Below are positions 24,174 through 32,556 of a DNA stretch of 64,000 nt, piece after piece; the stretch's first letter is position 1; each line of letters starts with the position of its first letter. A program made the position numbers and the translations under genes. Origin of the DNA: CAIVVT01 sp963757265 (lineage in GTDB: Bacteria > Acidobacteriota > Terriglobia > Bryobacterales > Bryobacteraceae). The notes under the pieces are model-generated. The model saw only the letters and a list, made by a program, of their open reading frames with translations, ran no database searches and had not been told where the DNA came from. Where the stretch lies: NCBI GenBank assembly GCA_963757265.1, contig CAVWRA010000006.1, positions 2,046,001 to 2,110,000 on the forward strand, read 5' to 3'.

Positions 24174-25559
24174 TCAAAACTGGAAGTATACGAACGGCAC
24201 GGCTTTTCCCGTTACGCCCAGCAACTCCAGGCAGAACAATAGGACTACGATGGCCGTGGCGTAGACCAGCGGCGGGGAGTTGACGAGGCGGTCGAACCAC
24301 TCCAGATGCTCCTCCGCCACGGCGAGCACAAGCGTGGCCGCAGCCATCCAGAGTTCCCAAGTCAGGATGAGGTTCGTTCCCGGACTCCCGCTGAACATCG
24401 CGCCGAGCACCTGCACGCTGTCTTGCAGAGTTGCGGCACGGAAGAATACCCAGCCGATGCAGACCAATCCGAAGGTAAACACGACCCCAATCAATCGACC
24501 GGGCCAACTGCGTTCCCGTTTACCCACGCCGATCATTCGCTCGACGGAGAGCAACGCGCCATGATACCCGCCCCAGATGACAAAGTTCCAGCTCGCGCCG
24601 TGCCACAAGCCGCCCAATAGCATCGTCAACATCAAATTACGATAGGTAAGCAACCGCCCGTGGCGATTACCACCCAAACTGATGTAGAGGTAATCCCGCA
24701 GCCAACGGGAGAGCGAGATGTGCCAACGGTGCCAGAACTCCGTGATGCTCTCAGATAGGTAAGGCCGGCGGAAATTGACCGGGAAATGAAAGCCCATCAA
24801 CAAGGCGATACCTATCGCCATGTCGGTGTATCCGGAGAAATCGAAGTAGATCTGGATCGCAAAGGCGATCACGCCGCTCCAGGCAGTCAAGCATCCGGGA
24901 TTGCCCGCGATGTTGTTAAAGTAGCGGTCGGAGATCGCGGCGAACTGATCCGCCACCACCACCTTCTTCGTCAGACCTAGCAGGGTCAAAAGGATACCGC
25001 GCAGCACCTCGTTGCCGGTGGGGCGCCGCCAGTGGAACAAATCGGCGAAGAACTCGCGCGCCCGGACAATCGGTCCGGCCACCAGCTGTGGGAAGAAGGC
25101 GATGAACAGCGCGTAGTCGAGCGGGTTTCGGATGGGCTCCTGCTCATTCCGGTAGACATCCACCACATACGACATGCTCTGGAAGGTGTGGAAACTGATG
25201 CCGACCGGAAGCACGATACTCAACATAAACGAGTGCGCGGGCAGGCCCATCAACTGCACCAGGGTCTCGGCCAGGAAATTGTAGTATTTGAAAAACCCGA
25301 GAAAACTGAGGTTCGCGCCGAGGCTGGCGATCAGAGCCATCCTTCGCACGCGGCCTTCCGAGCGTTTAATCCATAACGCCGCAAAGTAATCGATGCACGT
25401 TAGCGCCATCAATAACAGCACAAACTTTGCGTTCCAGCACATGTAGAAATAGTAGCTGGCTATCAGCAAAACTATTCTTCTCCATGACCGGGGCCCTAGA
25501 TAGAATAGCAACAATACTACGGCAAAGAATACGAAGAAATGAAAGGTGTTGAATAACAT
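24174..25559 (-). CDS. MBOAT-family O-acyltransferase (AlgI-like)
   Basis: 461 residues with about ten membrane helices. It has the AlgI/DltB pattern: L-F-N-T-F-H-F-F-V-F-F at the N terminus, F-F-P-Q-L-V-A-G-P-I-V-R, E-F-W-H-R-W-H-I-S-L-S-R-W-L-R-D-Y, and the catalytic-His region G-G-L-W-H-G-A-S-W-N-F-V-I-W-G. Such proteins pass acetyl groups from the cytoplasm across the membrane to a periplasmic partner that acylates a polysaccharide. That partner is very likely the SGNH protein encoded 18 bp upstream. Confidence 0.92.
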   Translation of the reverse strand: MLFNTFHFFVFFAVVLLLFYLGPRSWRRIVLLIASYYFYMCWNAKFVLLLMALTCIDYFAALWIKRSEGRVRRMALIASLGANLSFLGFFKYYNFLAETLVQLMGLPAHSFMLSIVLPVGISFHTFQSMSYVVDVYRNEQEPIRNPLDYALFIAFFPQLVAGPIVRAREFFADLFHWRRPTGNEVLRGILLTLLGLTKKVVVADQFAAISDRYFNNIAGNPGCLTAWSGVIAFAIQIYFDFSGYTDMAIGIALLMGFHFPVNFRRPYLSESITEFWHRWHISLSRWLRDYLYISLGGNRHGRLLTYRNLMLTMLLGGLWHGASWNFVIWGGYHGALLSVERMIGVGKRERSWPGRLIGVVFTFGLVCIGWVFFRAATLQDSVQVLGAMFSGSPGTNLILTWELWMAAATLVLAVAEEHLEWFDRLVNSPPLVYATAIVVLLFCLELLGVTGKAVPFVYFQF

Positions 25560-25577
25560 CAGCTGAGCCCCGGGAAG

Positions 25578-26882
25578 TTACGAACCGGCTTGGCGCGGAT
25601 GCCCGAGGGCGGCGCCGACGGCGCGCGCGAGAAGCTCGGCGAAGCGCTCGCAGCCTAGCTCGTTCATGTGCACGGCATCCATGAAGAACGCCGGCTGTTC
25701 CAGCTCTTCGAACGTGTGTTCATTGAGCAGAATCGCCTGGCCCCGCGCGCTAAGCTCGCGCACTACACTCGACTTCGCGTTGGTCGGATAGGGTCGTACG
25801 ACAGGGCCGCGCGGCAATCGCAGGACGATGACGCGCGTGCGGGTGCCGTGATAGTAATCGATGATCCGGCCGAACCAAAGCCGCCGGTAGGCCTCGCACT
25901 TGCCCGTGTAGGTCCCCACCGGCCGCACCAACTCGCGGTCAATGTTGACGCGCTCACCTTCCGTGGTGCCGGGCGGATACTGAGTAACCTTATGGGCGGC
26001 CCAATCCACCTGCAAGCCGGCCATGGTCTTTGTAGGCCCCACATAGATATAACGCGCGTGCGCCAGTTCCTTGCGGATCCACTTAAGCTCTTTCATGCGG
26101 CTCGTATAGTTCTCGAGCAAATCCTGGAAATCCCGGTTGTAGCTAAGACCCTTCAAGAAAATCCCCTGCAACGCCAGCCGGCGCTGCCTAAATTTAGGGA
26201 ACGAACGCGTGAAGTCATACGCATCGCTCACGCGGAGCAATGGCACGAGGTAGTGCACATCCACTTCCGCCTGCGAAAAGTCGCCCCAGTCTTCGTCCTC
26301 CAAATCATTCACCGGAACCAGCACAGCCGCATAACGCCGCCGATCGGGGTCCACCTCCCGCAGCATGTAGTACCAGCACCGCGGGTCGGTCCCGGGAGTA
26401 GAGATGGCCGCCAGCGTGTATCCCGTCTCCGGCACGAGCCGGTCGGTCACGCGAGTCCAGACGCCCATTCGCGAGTCGCCGACGGCTAGCACCTGATTTG
26501 GGCCTGTGAGCTTCCGGTCCTGCTCGAGCCTGAGGAAAGTCACAAGCTGTCCGGCGGTCGACTCGGGGCTCAGAAAGTTGGAGTAGAAACCGGAGCGGAA
26601 CACCGCCGACTCGACTACGCAGAACAGCACTATCGCGGCGGCAATCCTCCATGCCACATCTCGGGTCCGAAACTCCTTTTGCGGCCGCGGAGCGCGGGCC
26701 GGCGCCCTGGGAACAGGAGGCGGTATGGGTTTCGAAACGGCAGAAAGAGCTAGTCTCGGTCGAGCGTCAGGCGGGGGGGCGGTATCGGGCGAGCCCTGGA
26801 CCGCACGAATCTCCCGTAACACTTCCGCCAACTCCAGGAGCAACTCTTCGGCCCGCTTGACTAGCGGTTCATACGGATTCAT
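25578..26882 (-). CDS. Membrane-anchored SGNH-type acyltransferase (AlgJ/AlgX-like partner)
   Basis: 434 residues from the ATG at 26882. A cytoplasmic N terminus with a Pro/Ala linker precedes one membrane helix near residues 76-95. The periplasmic domain has the SGNH block I as V-L-A-V-G-D-S-R-M-G-V-W and the catalytic Asp-x-x-His as M-D-A-V-H-M-N-E-L-G at the C terminus. With the AlgI-like gene 18 bp downstream this forms a two-gene O-acetylation unit for a surface polysaccharide. The polymer is not encoded nearby, so its identity is open. Confidence 0.8.
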   Translation of the reverse strand: MNPYEPLVKRAEELLLELAEVLREIRAVQGSPDTAPPPDARPRLALSAVSKPIPPPVPRAPARAPRPQKEFRTRDVAWRIAAAIVLFCVVESAVFRSGFYSNFLSPESTAGQLVTFLRLEQDRKLTGPNQVLAVGDSRMGVWTRVTDRLVPETGYTLAAISTPGTDPRCWYYMLREVDPDRRRYAAVLVPVNDLEDEDWGDFSQAEVDVHYLVPLLRVSDAYDFTRSFPKFRQRRLALQGIFLKGLSYNRDFQDLLENYTSRMKELKWIRKELAHARYIYVGPTKTMAGLQVDWAAHKVTQYPPGTTEGERVNIDRELVRPVGTYTGKCEAYRRLWFGRIIDYYHGTRTRVIVLRLPRGPVVRPYPTNAKSSVVRELSARGQAILLNEHTFEELEQPAFFMDAVHMNELGCERFAELLARAVGAALGHPRQAGS

Positions 26883-27036
26883 GGCGGCTGAATCCGAAAG
26901 TATACTCCACCCTCGTAGGCGGCGCAGCGAAAGCAGAGATGGACTCAGCTTTGCACCCAGCGAATTAATACAGTGTTCTACACGGTGAAATCGGCGTCCG
27001 CGCACCGGCGCGCGGCCGGGACGGCGAACGGGCGAA

Positions 27037-27177
27037 CGGATCAGCCTGACACGAGCAGTCGGCTATTCTGACCAAAGTGGCACAGCCGACCGACATTTCG
27101 GATGGAATCCGCAACCACTCACCCGCGCCAGGCTGACCGGATCGCGGACCTGCTCGCGCCCCTGTCAGACTGATCCG
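27037..27177. repeat. 141-bp MITE-like inverted repeat
   Basis: CGGATCAGCCTGACA (27037-27051) and its inverted counterpart (27163-27177) match at 14 of 15 positions around 111 bp with no coding sense. Tetranucleotide-like GGCG/AACG and GCCC/GTCC runs extend both ends. It lies in the roughly 500-bp gap between the SGNH gene and the next protein; the rest of that gap shows nothing recognisable. Confidence 0.5.
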
Positions 27178-27386
27178 CCCGTCCGCCCGTCGAGTTCTCC
27201 AGTCACCGCTTCTTGCCCCTCGTTCATCCCTTTCCTTTCAACCACTTCCGCCCCTCCACCACCCCCGCCCCTTGCCCCTCCGTCGTATCATCGAGCCGTA
27301 CCCCCCGGCTCTTCCTCGTCTGGAGGACGCCCCCGGCAGCCGCGCCGCCGTCCCTGCCGCCCAACATTCTCGAAAGGATTTGTATC

Positions 27387-28022
27387 ATGCCAACCGATTC
27401 CCAACTCGCGGCCAACCGCGCCAACGCTGAGCACTCCACCGGCCCCGTCTCCGCCGCCGGCAAGTCCGCCATCCGCTCCAACGCCCTCAAACACGGCTTC
27501 TACTCCCACACCGCCGTCCTCAAAGGCTTCGAATCCGACGCCGAATTCGAAGCCCTCCATGCCGACTTCCTCGACCACCTCGCCCCCTGCGGCCCCGTCG
27601 AGCTCGAACTCGCCTCCCGCATCGTCCTCTCCGTCTGGCAGCTCCGCCGCATCCAGCTCGCCGAAACCCAGGCCTTCCAGTTCAACCTCATCTACGCCCG
27701 CCCTCTCGTCACCAAAAACTTCAACAACTGCGAGCAATGGACCCTCGGCTACGCCTTCCGCGAGGACATCAAGGTTGACTCCCCCGTCCTCGAACCCTTC
27801 GCCCGCCACCGCGTCCGCTGGGATCGCACCTACTACCGCGCCCTCCACGAGCTCGAACGCCTGCAGCTCGTCCGCCGCGGCCACGCCGTCCCCCCGCCCC
27901 AGATCCTCGAAATCCACGCCCCCGACAACGTCCTCCTCGCGCCATCCCTCCCCCCAACCCCTCCCCCGCCGCCCGTTTCACAGCCGCCCGTCTCGGAGTC
28001 GCGTGTTTCAGAGATGGAATGA
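27387..28022 (+). CDS. Conserved protein of unknown function, strongly C-biased codons
   Basis: 211 residues from the ATG at 27387, with AAAGGA suitably upstream. The N-terminal motif A-N-R-A-N-A-E-H-S-T-G-P-V-S-A-A-G-K then S-N-A-L-K-H-G-F-Y is a pattern I associate with a widespread uncharacterised family in Acidobacteriota and Planctomycetes. A helical middle and a Pro-rich, low-complexity tail follow. Nearly every codon ends in C, unlike its neighbours, giving strong strand asymmetry. It lies 72 bp before the IS110 transposase. No function can be given. Confidence 0.65.
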   Translation: MPTDSQLAANRANAEHSTGPVSAAGKSAIRSNALKHGFYSHTAVLKGFESDAEFEALHADFLDHLAPCGPVELELASRIVLSVWQLRRIQLAETQAFQFNLIYARPLVTKNFNNCEQWTLGYAFREDIKVDSPVLEPFARHRVRWDRTYYRALHELERLQLVRRGHAVPPPQILEIHAPDNVLLAPSLPPTPPPPPVSQPPVSESRVSEME

Positions 28023-28094
28023 GAAGGCCGGCCCCCGGCGGGATGCGTTAAGCTCCCAATGGTTGCGCACTCGAAGTGCAAAAGGAGACCGGCC

Positions 28095-29210
28095 ATGAAG
28101 CAGAATACCACTGTGAAACGGAGACCGAAAGGTGAGTCCGCAGGCCCGCGCGGGCCGATCACGATCGGCCTGGACCTGGGCGACAAAAGCAGTCGCTATT
28201 GCGTGCTCAACGAGCGGGGCGAGGTAGTGCGGGAGGCCAGCGCGGCGACGACGAAGAAGGGGCTGTGCCAGGCCTTCGGCGCGCGGCCGCGCTGCCGGAT
28301 CGCGCTCGAGGTGGGCATGCACTCGCCGTGGGTGAGCCGCCTGCTGAGCCAGCTGGGCCATGAGGTGATCGTGGCCAACGCGCGCCAGGTGCGGCTGATC
28401 AGCCACAGCAGTCGCAAGGACGACCGGTTGGATGCGCAGACGCTGGCGCGGCTGGCGCGCGTCGATCCGCAGTTGCTGCATCCGATCCGCCATCGCAGCG
28501 CGAAAGCGCAGCGGGACCTGATGACGATCCGGGTCCGCGCGACGCTCGTGGAGGCGCGCACGGCGCTGATCAACGCGGCGCGCGGACTGGTGAAGGCCAC
28601 CGGCGAGCGGCTGCCGGCCTGCGACGCCGACAATCTGGGAACGGCGCGGCTGGAGGCGCTGCCCGGCGACTTGCAGGCGGCGCTAAAACCGCTGCTGGAG
28701 CAGGTGGAATCGATGACGGTGAAGATCCACGCGTTGGACCAGCAACTGGAGCAGATCGCCCGGGAACAATACCCGGAAACCCAACTCCTCAAGCAGGTGA
28801 GCGGAGTCGGGACTTTGATCGCTCTGACATTTATCTTGACGGTGGAAGACCGCGAGCGCTTTCAAAAAAGCCGTGACGTGGGCTGCTACGTGGGCCTGCG
28901 GCCCAGGCGCAGCGAGTCGGGCCAGAGCCAGCCGCAGCTGCGCATCACCAAGGAAGGCGACATCTATCTGCGGACCATGCTGGTGCAGGGCGCGCATTAC
29001 ATTCTGGGCTGGCGCGGGCCGGACACGGACCTGCGGCGCTGGGGGCTGAAGCTGGCCGTGCGCGGCGGCAAGAACGCCAAGAAGCGGGCCATCGTCGCGG
29101 TGGCGCGGAAACTGGCCGTGCTGCTGCATCGATTGTGGACCACGGGCGAAGTCTATGAGCCGCTCCGCAACAGCAACGCCCGCTCGCGTTTGAAACGAGC
29201 GGCAGCTTAA
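28095..29210 (+). mobile_element. IS110-family transposase (DEDD recombinase)
   Basis: 371 residues from the ATG at 28095, with AAAGGAGA at about 28081. The N-terminal RuvC-like DEDD domain shows I-G-L-D-L-G-D-K (Asp), A-L-E-V-G-M-H-S (Glu) and R-K-D-D-R-L-D-A-Q (Asp, Asp). The C-terminal Tnp_IS116/IS110/IS902 domain has V-S-G-V-G-T-L-I-A-L and Y-V-G-L-R-P-R-R-S-E-S-G-Q with the catalytic Ser region, ending A-K-K-R-A-I-V-A-V-A-R-K-L-A-V-L-L-H. It appears intact. IS110 elements lack classical inverted repeats, so ends cannot be drawn by eye. A long non-coding stretch follows on the right while only 72 bp precede it. Confidence 0.93.
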
Positions 29211-29281
29211 ATGGATTGGAGTGTGATGCAAATCGCCGGGTTCGGGTGACTGCGAGGTCGCGGCGGAAGAGCGTTCCTGGA

Positions 29282-29322
29282 AACGGGGGCGCCACTTCGG
29301 CACAGAGATGGCAGCACCCGTT
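29282..29322 (+). ncRNA. Candidate bridge/seek RNA hairpin downstream of the IS110 transposase
   Basis: AACGGG (29282) pairs with CCCGTT (ending 29322). After one G/A mismatch, two pairs, a bulged A and four more pairs (GCCA/TGGC), a 14-base loop is left at 29295-29308. A 12-bp interrupted stem with a sizeable loop just after a transposase stop is what an IS110/IS1111 guide RNA could look like, but no target or donor match was tested. Confidence 0.3.
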
Positions 29323-29938
29323 CGAAATTGAGGACCCCAACTGGCACCGGAGCAAACCGCTCCATCAAGAGTGCGAATGGAAGCAGGGCGATCCGGCGGT
29401 GGCGGAACAGACAACAGAGCATTGCCGGGAACAGGCGGCAGAACAGAGCAGTGCTGAGAATAGGAAGACGCGAGGACGCCGCGGCGCCTCCCGTCGGTCG
29501 GCCAACAGCGGCAGGAAAGAATTTGAGAAAAAACCCTTGACCGGGGCAGCCTTCTCATGGAAGCCGCGACCGTAAGGGAGCGGTTGCTCCTCGACACCCG
29601 CCGCCACCCCCTCCCAGCCCACTCCAACTCATTCACCTGCAACGCCTGACCCACCAATTGGCTTTGTTTCGCAAAAACCTGCGAGCGAACCCCCGCCCGC
29701 CCGCCCCGCCTCCCCCCGCAAGCACTGACGGAGACCGCCCGACCCACCCGCAAGGAGCTTCCACCCGCCTCTAACTCCCTCCCATCCCCGCCCCCCCCGG
29801 CCCCCGCCGCTCACCACCCTCGCCTGGACCGCGCCCGCGCCTCTGTAACGGTCAGGCTGTCCCATTTCTCTCCTGGAAGTCCGGTCAGCCGCGCCTCCCG
29901 CGCCAGCTCGGGATGGGGCGCGAAGCCCTGGCGAGCCA
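29323..29938. other. Gene-poor stretch between IS110 and dut
   Basis: No supported gene. From about 29585 the plus strand becomes very cytosine-rich and breaks into short homopolymers, so open frames here are compositional. It contains one GA-mismatch hairpin repeat (29564-29583) and a less GC-rich patch at 29655-29690 containing CCAATTGGCTTTGTTTCGCA. The right end of the IS110 element is probably somewhere in 29323-29560. Confidence 0.5.
29564..29583 (+). repeat. Dispersed GA-mismatch hairpin repeat, GTAA loop
   Basis: A 20-nt copy matching the consensus of the tandem array near 20945 exactly in both stems and the GA/GA mismatch, with loop GTAA instead of GTGA or GCGA. It is followed by TTGCTCC, partly like the TTGTGCT after other copies. 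Confidence 0.7.
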
Positions 29939-30370
29939 TTAACGCCCGGAGGAGCCGAAGCCGCCCTCGCCCCGGGCTGAATCGGCGAGATCGCCCTCGT
30001 CCCATTCGACGGCTTCGTAGCGCGCGATCACCATCTGGGCGATGCGGTCACCGGCATGAACCTGGTAGGGGTCGCGGCCGAGGTTGAGCAGGATGATCTT
30101 CAACTCGCCGCGATAGCCCGGATCGATGGTGGCGGGGGCATTGGGCAGAGTGACGGCGTGGCGCAAGGCGAGGCCGCTGCGCGGGCGGATCTGGGCCTCG
30201 AAGCCGGGTGGAATCTCGAAGGCCAGGCCGGTCGGCACGACGGCTGGAAGATTGGGCTCGAGCAGCACGTCCTCCAGGGCGCAGATGTCCAGGCCGGCGT
30301 CTTCGTCGGGGCCGTGGGCATAGAACGGCAGGCGGGCCTCGGGGTGCAGGCGTTTCACGCGGATCTTCAT
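29939..30370 (-). CDS. dut: dUTP diphosphatase
   Basis: 143 residues with all five trimeric dUTPase motifs: D-A-G-L-D (I), R-P-R-S-G-L-A-L (II), A-T-I-D-P-G-Y-R-G-E-L (III), G-D-R-I-A-Q-M-V-I (IV) and R-G-E-G-G-F-G-S-S-G-R (V). It hydrolyses dUTP to dUMP, keeping uracil out of DNA and feeding thymidylate synthesis. Its ATG shares bases with the ATG of the divergent thyX gene, whose product uses dUMP. Length is normal. Confidence 0.96.
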   Translation of the reverse strand: MKIRVKRLHPEARLPFYAHGPDEDAGLDICALEDVLLEPNLPAVVPTGLAFEIPPGFEAQIRPRSGLALRHAVTLPNAPATIDPGYRGELKIILLNLGRDPYQVHAGDRIAQMVIARYEAVEWDEGDLADSARGEGGFGSSGR

Positions 30371-31832
30371 GGCAACCCGTTATGATAACGGTTTGACCGA
30401 CTTGCCAGCACAGCCCCGCGTTTTCACACTCGCGCCCATGCCGCCGGAGCGGCTGGCCTACGCGCTGGCGCGCTACAGCCGTTCGCCGGATTCGATCCGG
30501 GAGTCGCTGGAATGGGTGCGGACGCACGACTCCTCCAAGTTTCTGGAGAGCTTCTACTTCCAGTACGGCCACGCCTCAATTGCCGACCTGGGCCACCTGG
30601 CGGTGTGCTTCGAGGGCATCTCCGAACTGGCCGCGATAGAGATCGAGGACGAAGCGCTATGGGACGGGCAGGCGCGCTCCTCCCGCTACCAGGACTTCTC
30701 GCGCGCGGGTCATGTGACGCCGCCGGAGTTCGACGCGGCGCACGCGGCGCTGTATCGGGACGCCGGGGAACGGCTGCTCGCGGCCTATCGCGCAGTGCAT
30801 GAAAAGGTCCTGGCGCGGCTCTGTGAAAAGCTGCCACGGCCGGCGGAAATGAAGCCCGCCGCCTATGAGAGGAACCTCGCCGCGCGGGCCTACGATATCG
30901 CGCGCTACCTGCTGTTTCTGGGCGTTCCGACGGGCGTGGGGCAGGTCACCAGCATCCGGACATTGGAACGCCAGATCAGACGTTGGAAAGGATCCCAGTA
31001 CGCCGAGTTGCGCGAGCTCGGCGCGGAGACGGCGGCGGCGTGCGCGGCTCCGCCGGGCGTGGCCTGGAAGCAGGGCGATGCCGGGGAGGCGAGCGCGCCC
31101 ACGCTGGCCAGGTATGTGGATCCCGATCCCTATCCCGCGCGCGCGAAGGCCGATCTGCAGCTCTGGGCGGAGCAGAATCTACCCGCCGCGTCCGGCGGCG
31201 CGACGCGGGCCGTGGAACTCACGAACACCAGCGACACGCTGGCCGACATCGTGGCCACGCTGCTCTACCCGGTGACGGCGCGGCCGTATCGCGAGTTGTA
31301 TGAACTCGCCTGCGCGTGGCCGCGGACCAGGCTGCAGGAAGTGATTGGCGTGGCGCTGGGAGCGCGGTCGCGACGCGATGAGCTGCTGCGCGCCTTTCGC
31401 GGCGGGCCGTACGTGTTCGACATGACGATCGACATCGGCGCGTATCGCGATCTGCACCGCCATCGGCGCTGCCACCAGTTCCGGCAGGACTATGGCTGGC
31501 AGCACGGCTGGGAGACGCCGCCGGCGGTGGCCGAATCGGGCGCGGACGAGATCTACCAGTCGGCCATGCGGGCCGCGGCGGACTCGGCAGCGCGCCTGCC
31601 TGCGCCTGGGCGGGAGTACATGACGGCGCTGGGCGCGCGGTCGAGGTTCCTGTTCAAGATGGATTTCGCGGAAGCGGAGTATATCGCCCGGCTGCGCAGC
31701 GGCGTGAAGGGCCACTTCAGCTACCGCGAAATCGCCTGGCAGATGAAGTTGCGGATGGAAGAAATCGAACCCGAGCTGGGGCGGCTGATCGACGCCACGC
31801 CCCCCTGGGTCGAGGACCCGCTGACACGCTGA
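30369..31832 (+). CDS. thyX: Double-length FAD-dependent thymidylate synthase (ThyX-ThyX)
   Basis: 487 residues, about twice a classical ThyX, forming two fused ThyX-like halves. The N-terminal half has Y-G-H-A-S-I-A-D-L-G-H, I-S-E-L-A-A-I-E-I-E-D and Q-A-R-S-S-R-Y-Q-D-F. The C-terminal half has F-D-M-T-I-D-I-G-A-Y-R-D-L-H-R-H-R-R-C-H-Q-F. ThyX methylates dUMP to dTMP with FAD, NADPH and methylenetetrahydrofolate. The usual R-H-R-x7-S signature is divided: Ser-rich residues but no RHR in the first half, RHR but Asp instead of Ser in the second. The start at 30369 has no room for its own ribosome binding site outside dut; the next in-frame ATG is 30438. Confidence 0.82.
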   Translation: MATRYDNGLTDLPAQPRVFTLAPMPPERLAYALARYSRSPDSIRESLEWVRTHDSSKFLESFYFQYGHASIADLGHLAVCFEGISELAAIEIEDEALWDGQARSSRYQDFSRAGHVTPPEFDAAHAALYRDAGERLLAAYRAVHEKVLARLCEKLPRPAEMKPAAYERNLAARAYDIARYLLFLGVPTGVGQVTSIRTLERQIRRWKGSQYAELRELGAETAAACAAPPGVAWKQGDAGEASAPTLARYVDPDPYPARAKADLQLWAEQNLPAASGGATRAVELTNTSDTLADIVATLLYPVTARPYRELYELACAWPRTRLQEVIGVALGARSRRDELLRAFRGGPYVFDMTIDIGAYRDLHRHRRCHQFRQDYGWQHGWETPPAVAESGADEIYQSAMRAAADSAARLPAPGREYMTALGARSRFLFKMDFAEAEYIARLRSGVKGHFSYREIAWQMKLRMEEIEPELGRLIDATPPWVEDPLTR

Positions 31833-31925
31833 ACTGCGCCGCAGGCGCCACGCGGGCCGCGGTGCCATGTGGGAGGGTCGGCTCTTGCATCGATCTGTTA
31901 GAATCGGCTTGTAGCCTCTCGACGA

Positions 31926-32000
<75 letters not shown>

Positions 32001-32319
32001 ACAGTCCCTTCACTATCCATGCGTCAGACGTGATCTCTGCTTGGCCCGTCTGGGGTAGTGACTCCATCAGACTCCAATCGCGGTTCGCGGTCGAGGAACT
32101 CAGACCGTTTCGTCCTGCCGGCGCGCTGTGGTCGTCGCGTTGACCGGTGAGGCCTGTAGCGGTGATCGCTGACCTCGTCAAGGCCGTGACTGCCGGATTG
32201 GAAAACAAGGCACTCCCGGCCTCTTGCCCGCGACCTTATAAGAATGATTGCTCGCTTCGCTTGCGGCGGCTGGCTCGGTGGGGGAAGCTCGCATGCGCTC
32301 TCGTGGTCTATGAGGCGGT

Positions 32320-32416
32320 TTCGGTATGCGATCCTCACCTTGCCGATCAGCTCCGCCACCGGCGCCCCCAGTTCGGCCTGCTTCAACACCCCGACCAGCT
32401 GCTCGATCGCCCCCCT
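32320..32416 (-). pseudogene. Remnant of an IS3-family OrfA transposase
   Basis: Read leftwards from 32416, one frame gives A-I-E-Q-L-V-G-V-L-K-Q-A-E-L-G-A-P-V-A-E then L-I-G-K-V-R-I, the helix-turn-helix start of IS3-family OrfA proteins. It begins and ends abruptly, with no OrfB or terminal repeats in the roughly 550 bp between tRNA-Gly and the next gene. The remainder of that gap (32001-32319 and 32417-32556) shows nothing else recognisable. Confidence 0.5.
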
Positions 32417-32556
32417 TACCCTTCATCAGCAGAATCCCCCTCCCGGGTTTTGCTGAAGACTGACATTCGCAGTGGTTCAATAACCGCCAGGCGGATCAAA
32501 CCGAATGAGGGCCCATGCCGTAAATCGTCATAAGATACACTCAGCGGCGTCGCATC

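Noticed and set aside
27559..28098. A second long open frame inside the C-biased gene
   Set aside because: It is the +1 shadow of the 27387-28022 gene, consisting almost only of Ser, Pro and Thr because of the C-ending codons.
29216..29575. A 119-codon open frame after the IS110 transposase
   Set aside because: No ribosome binding site or motif; the translation is charged low-complexity noise and overlaps the candidate structured RNA and the hairpin repeat.
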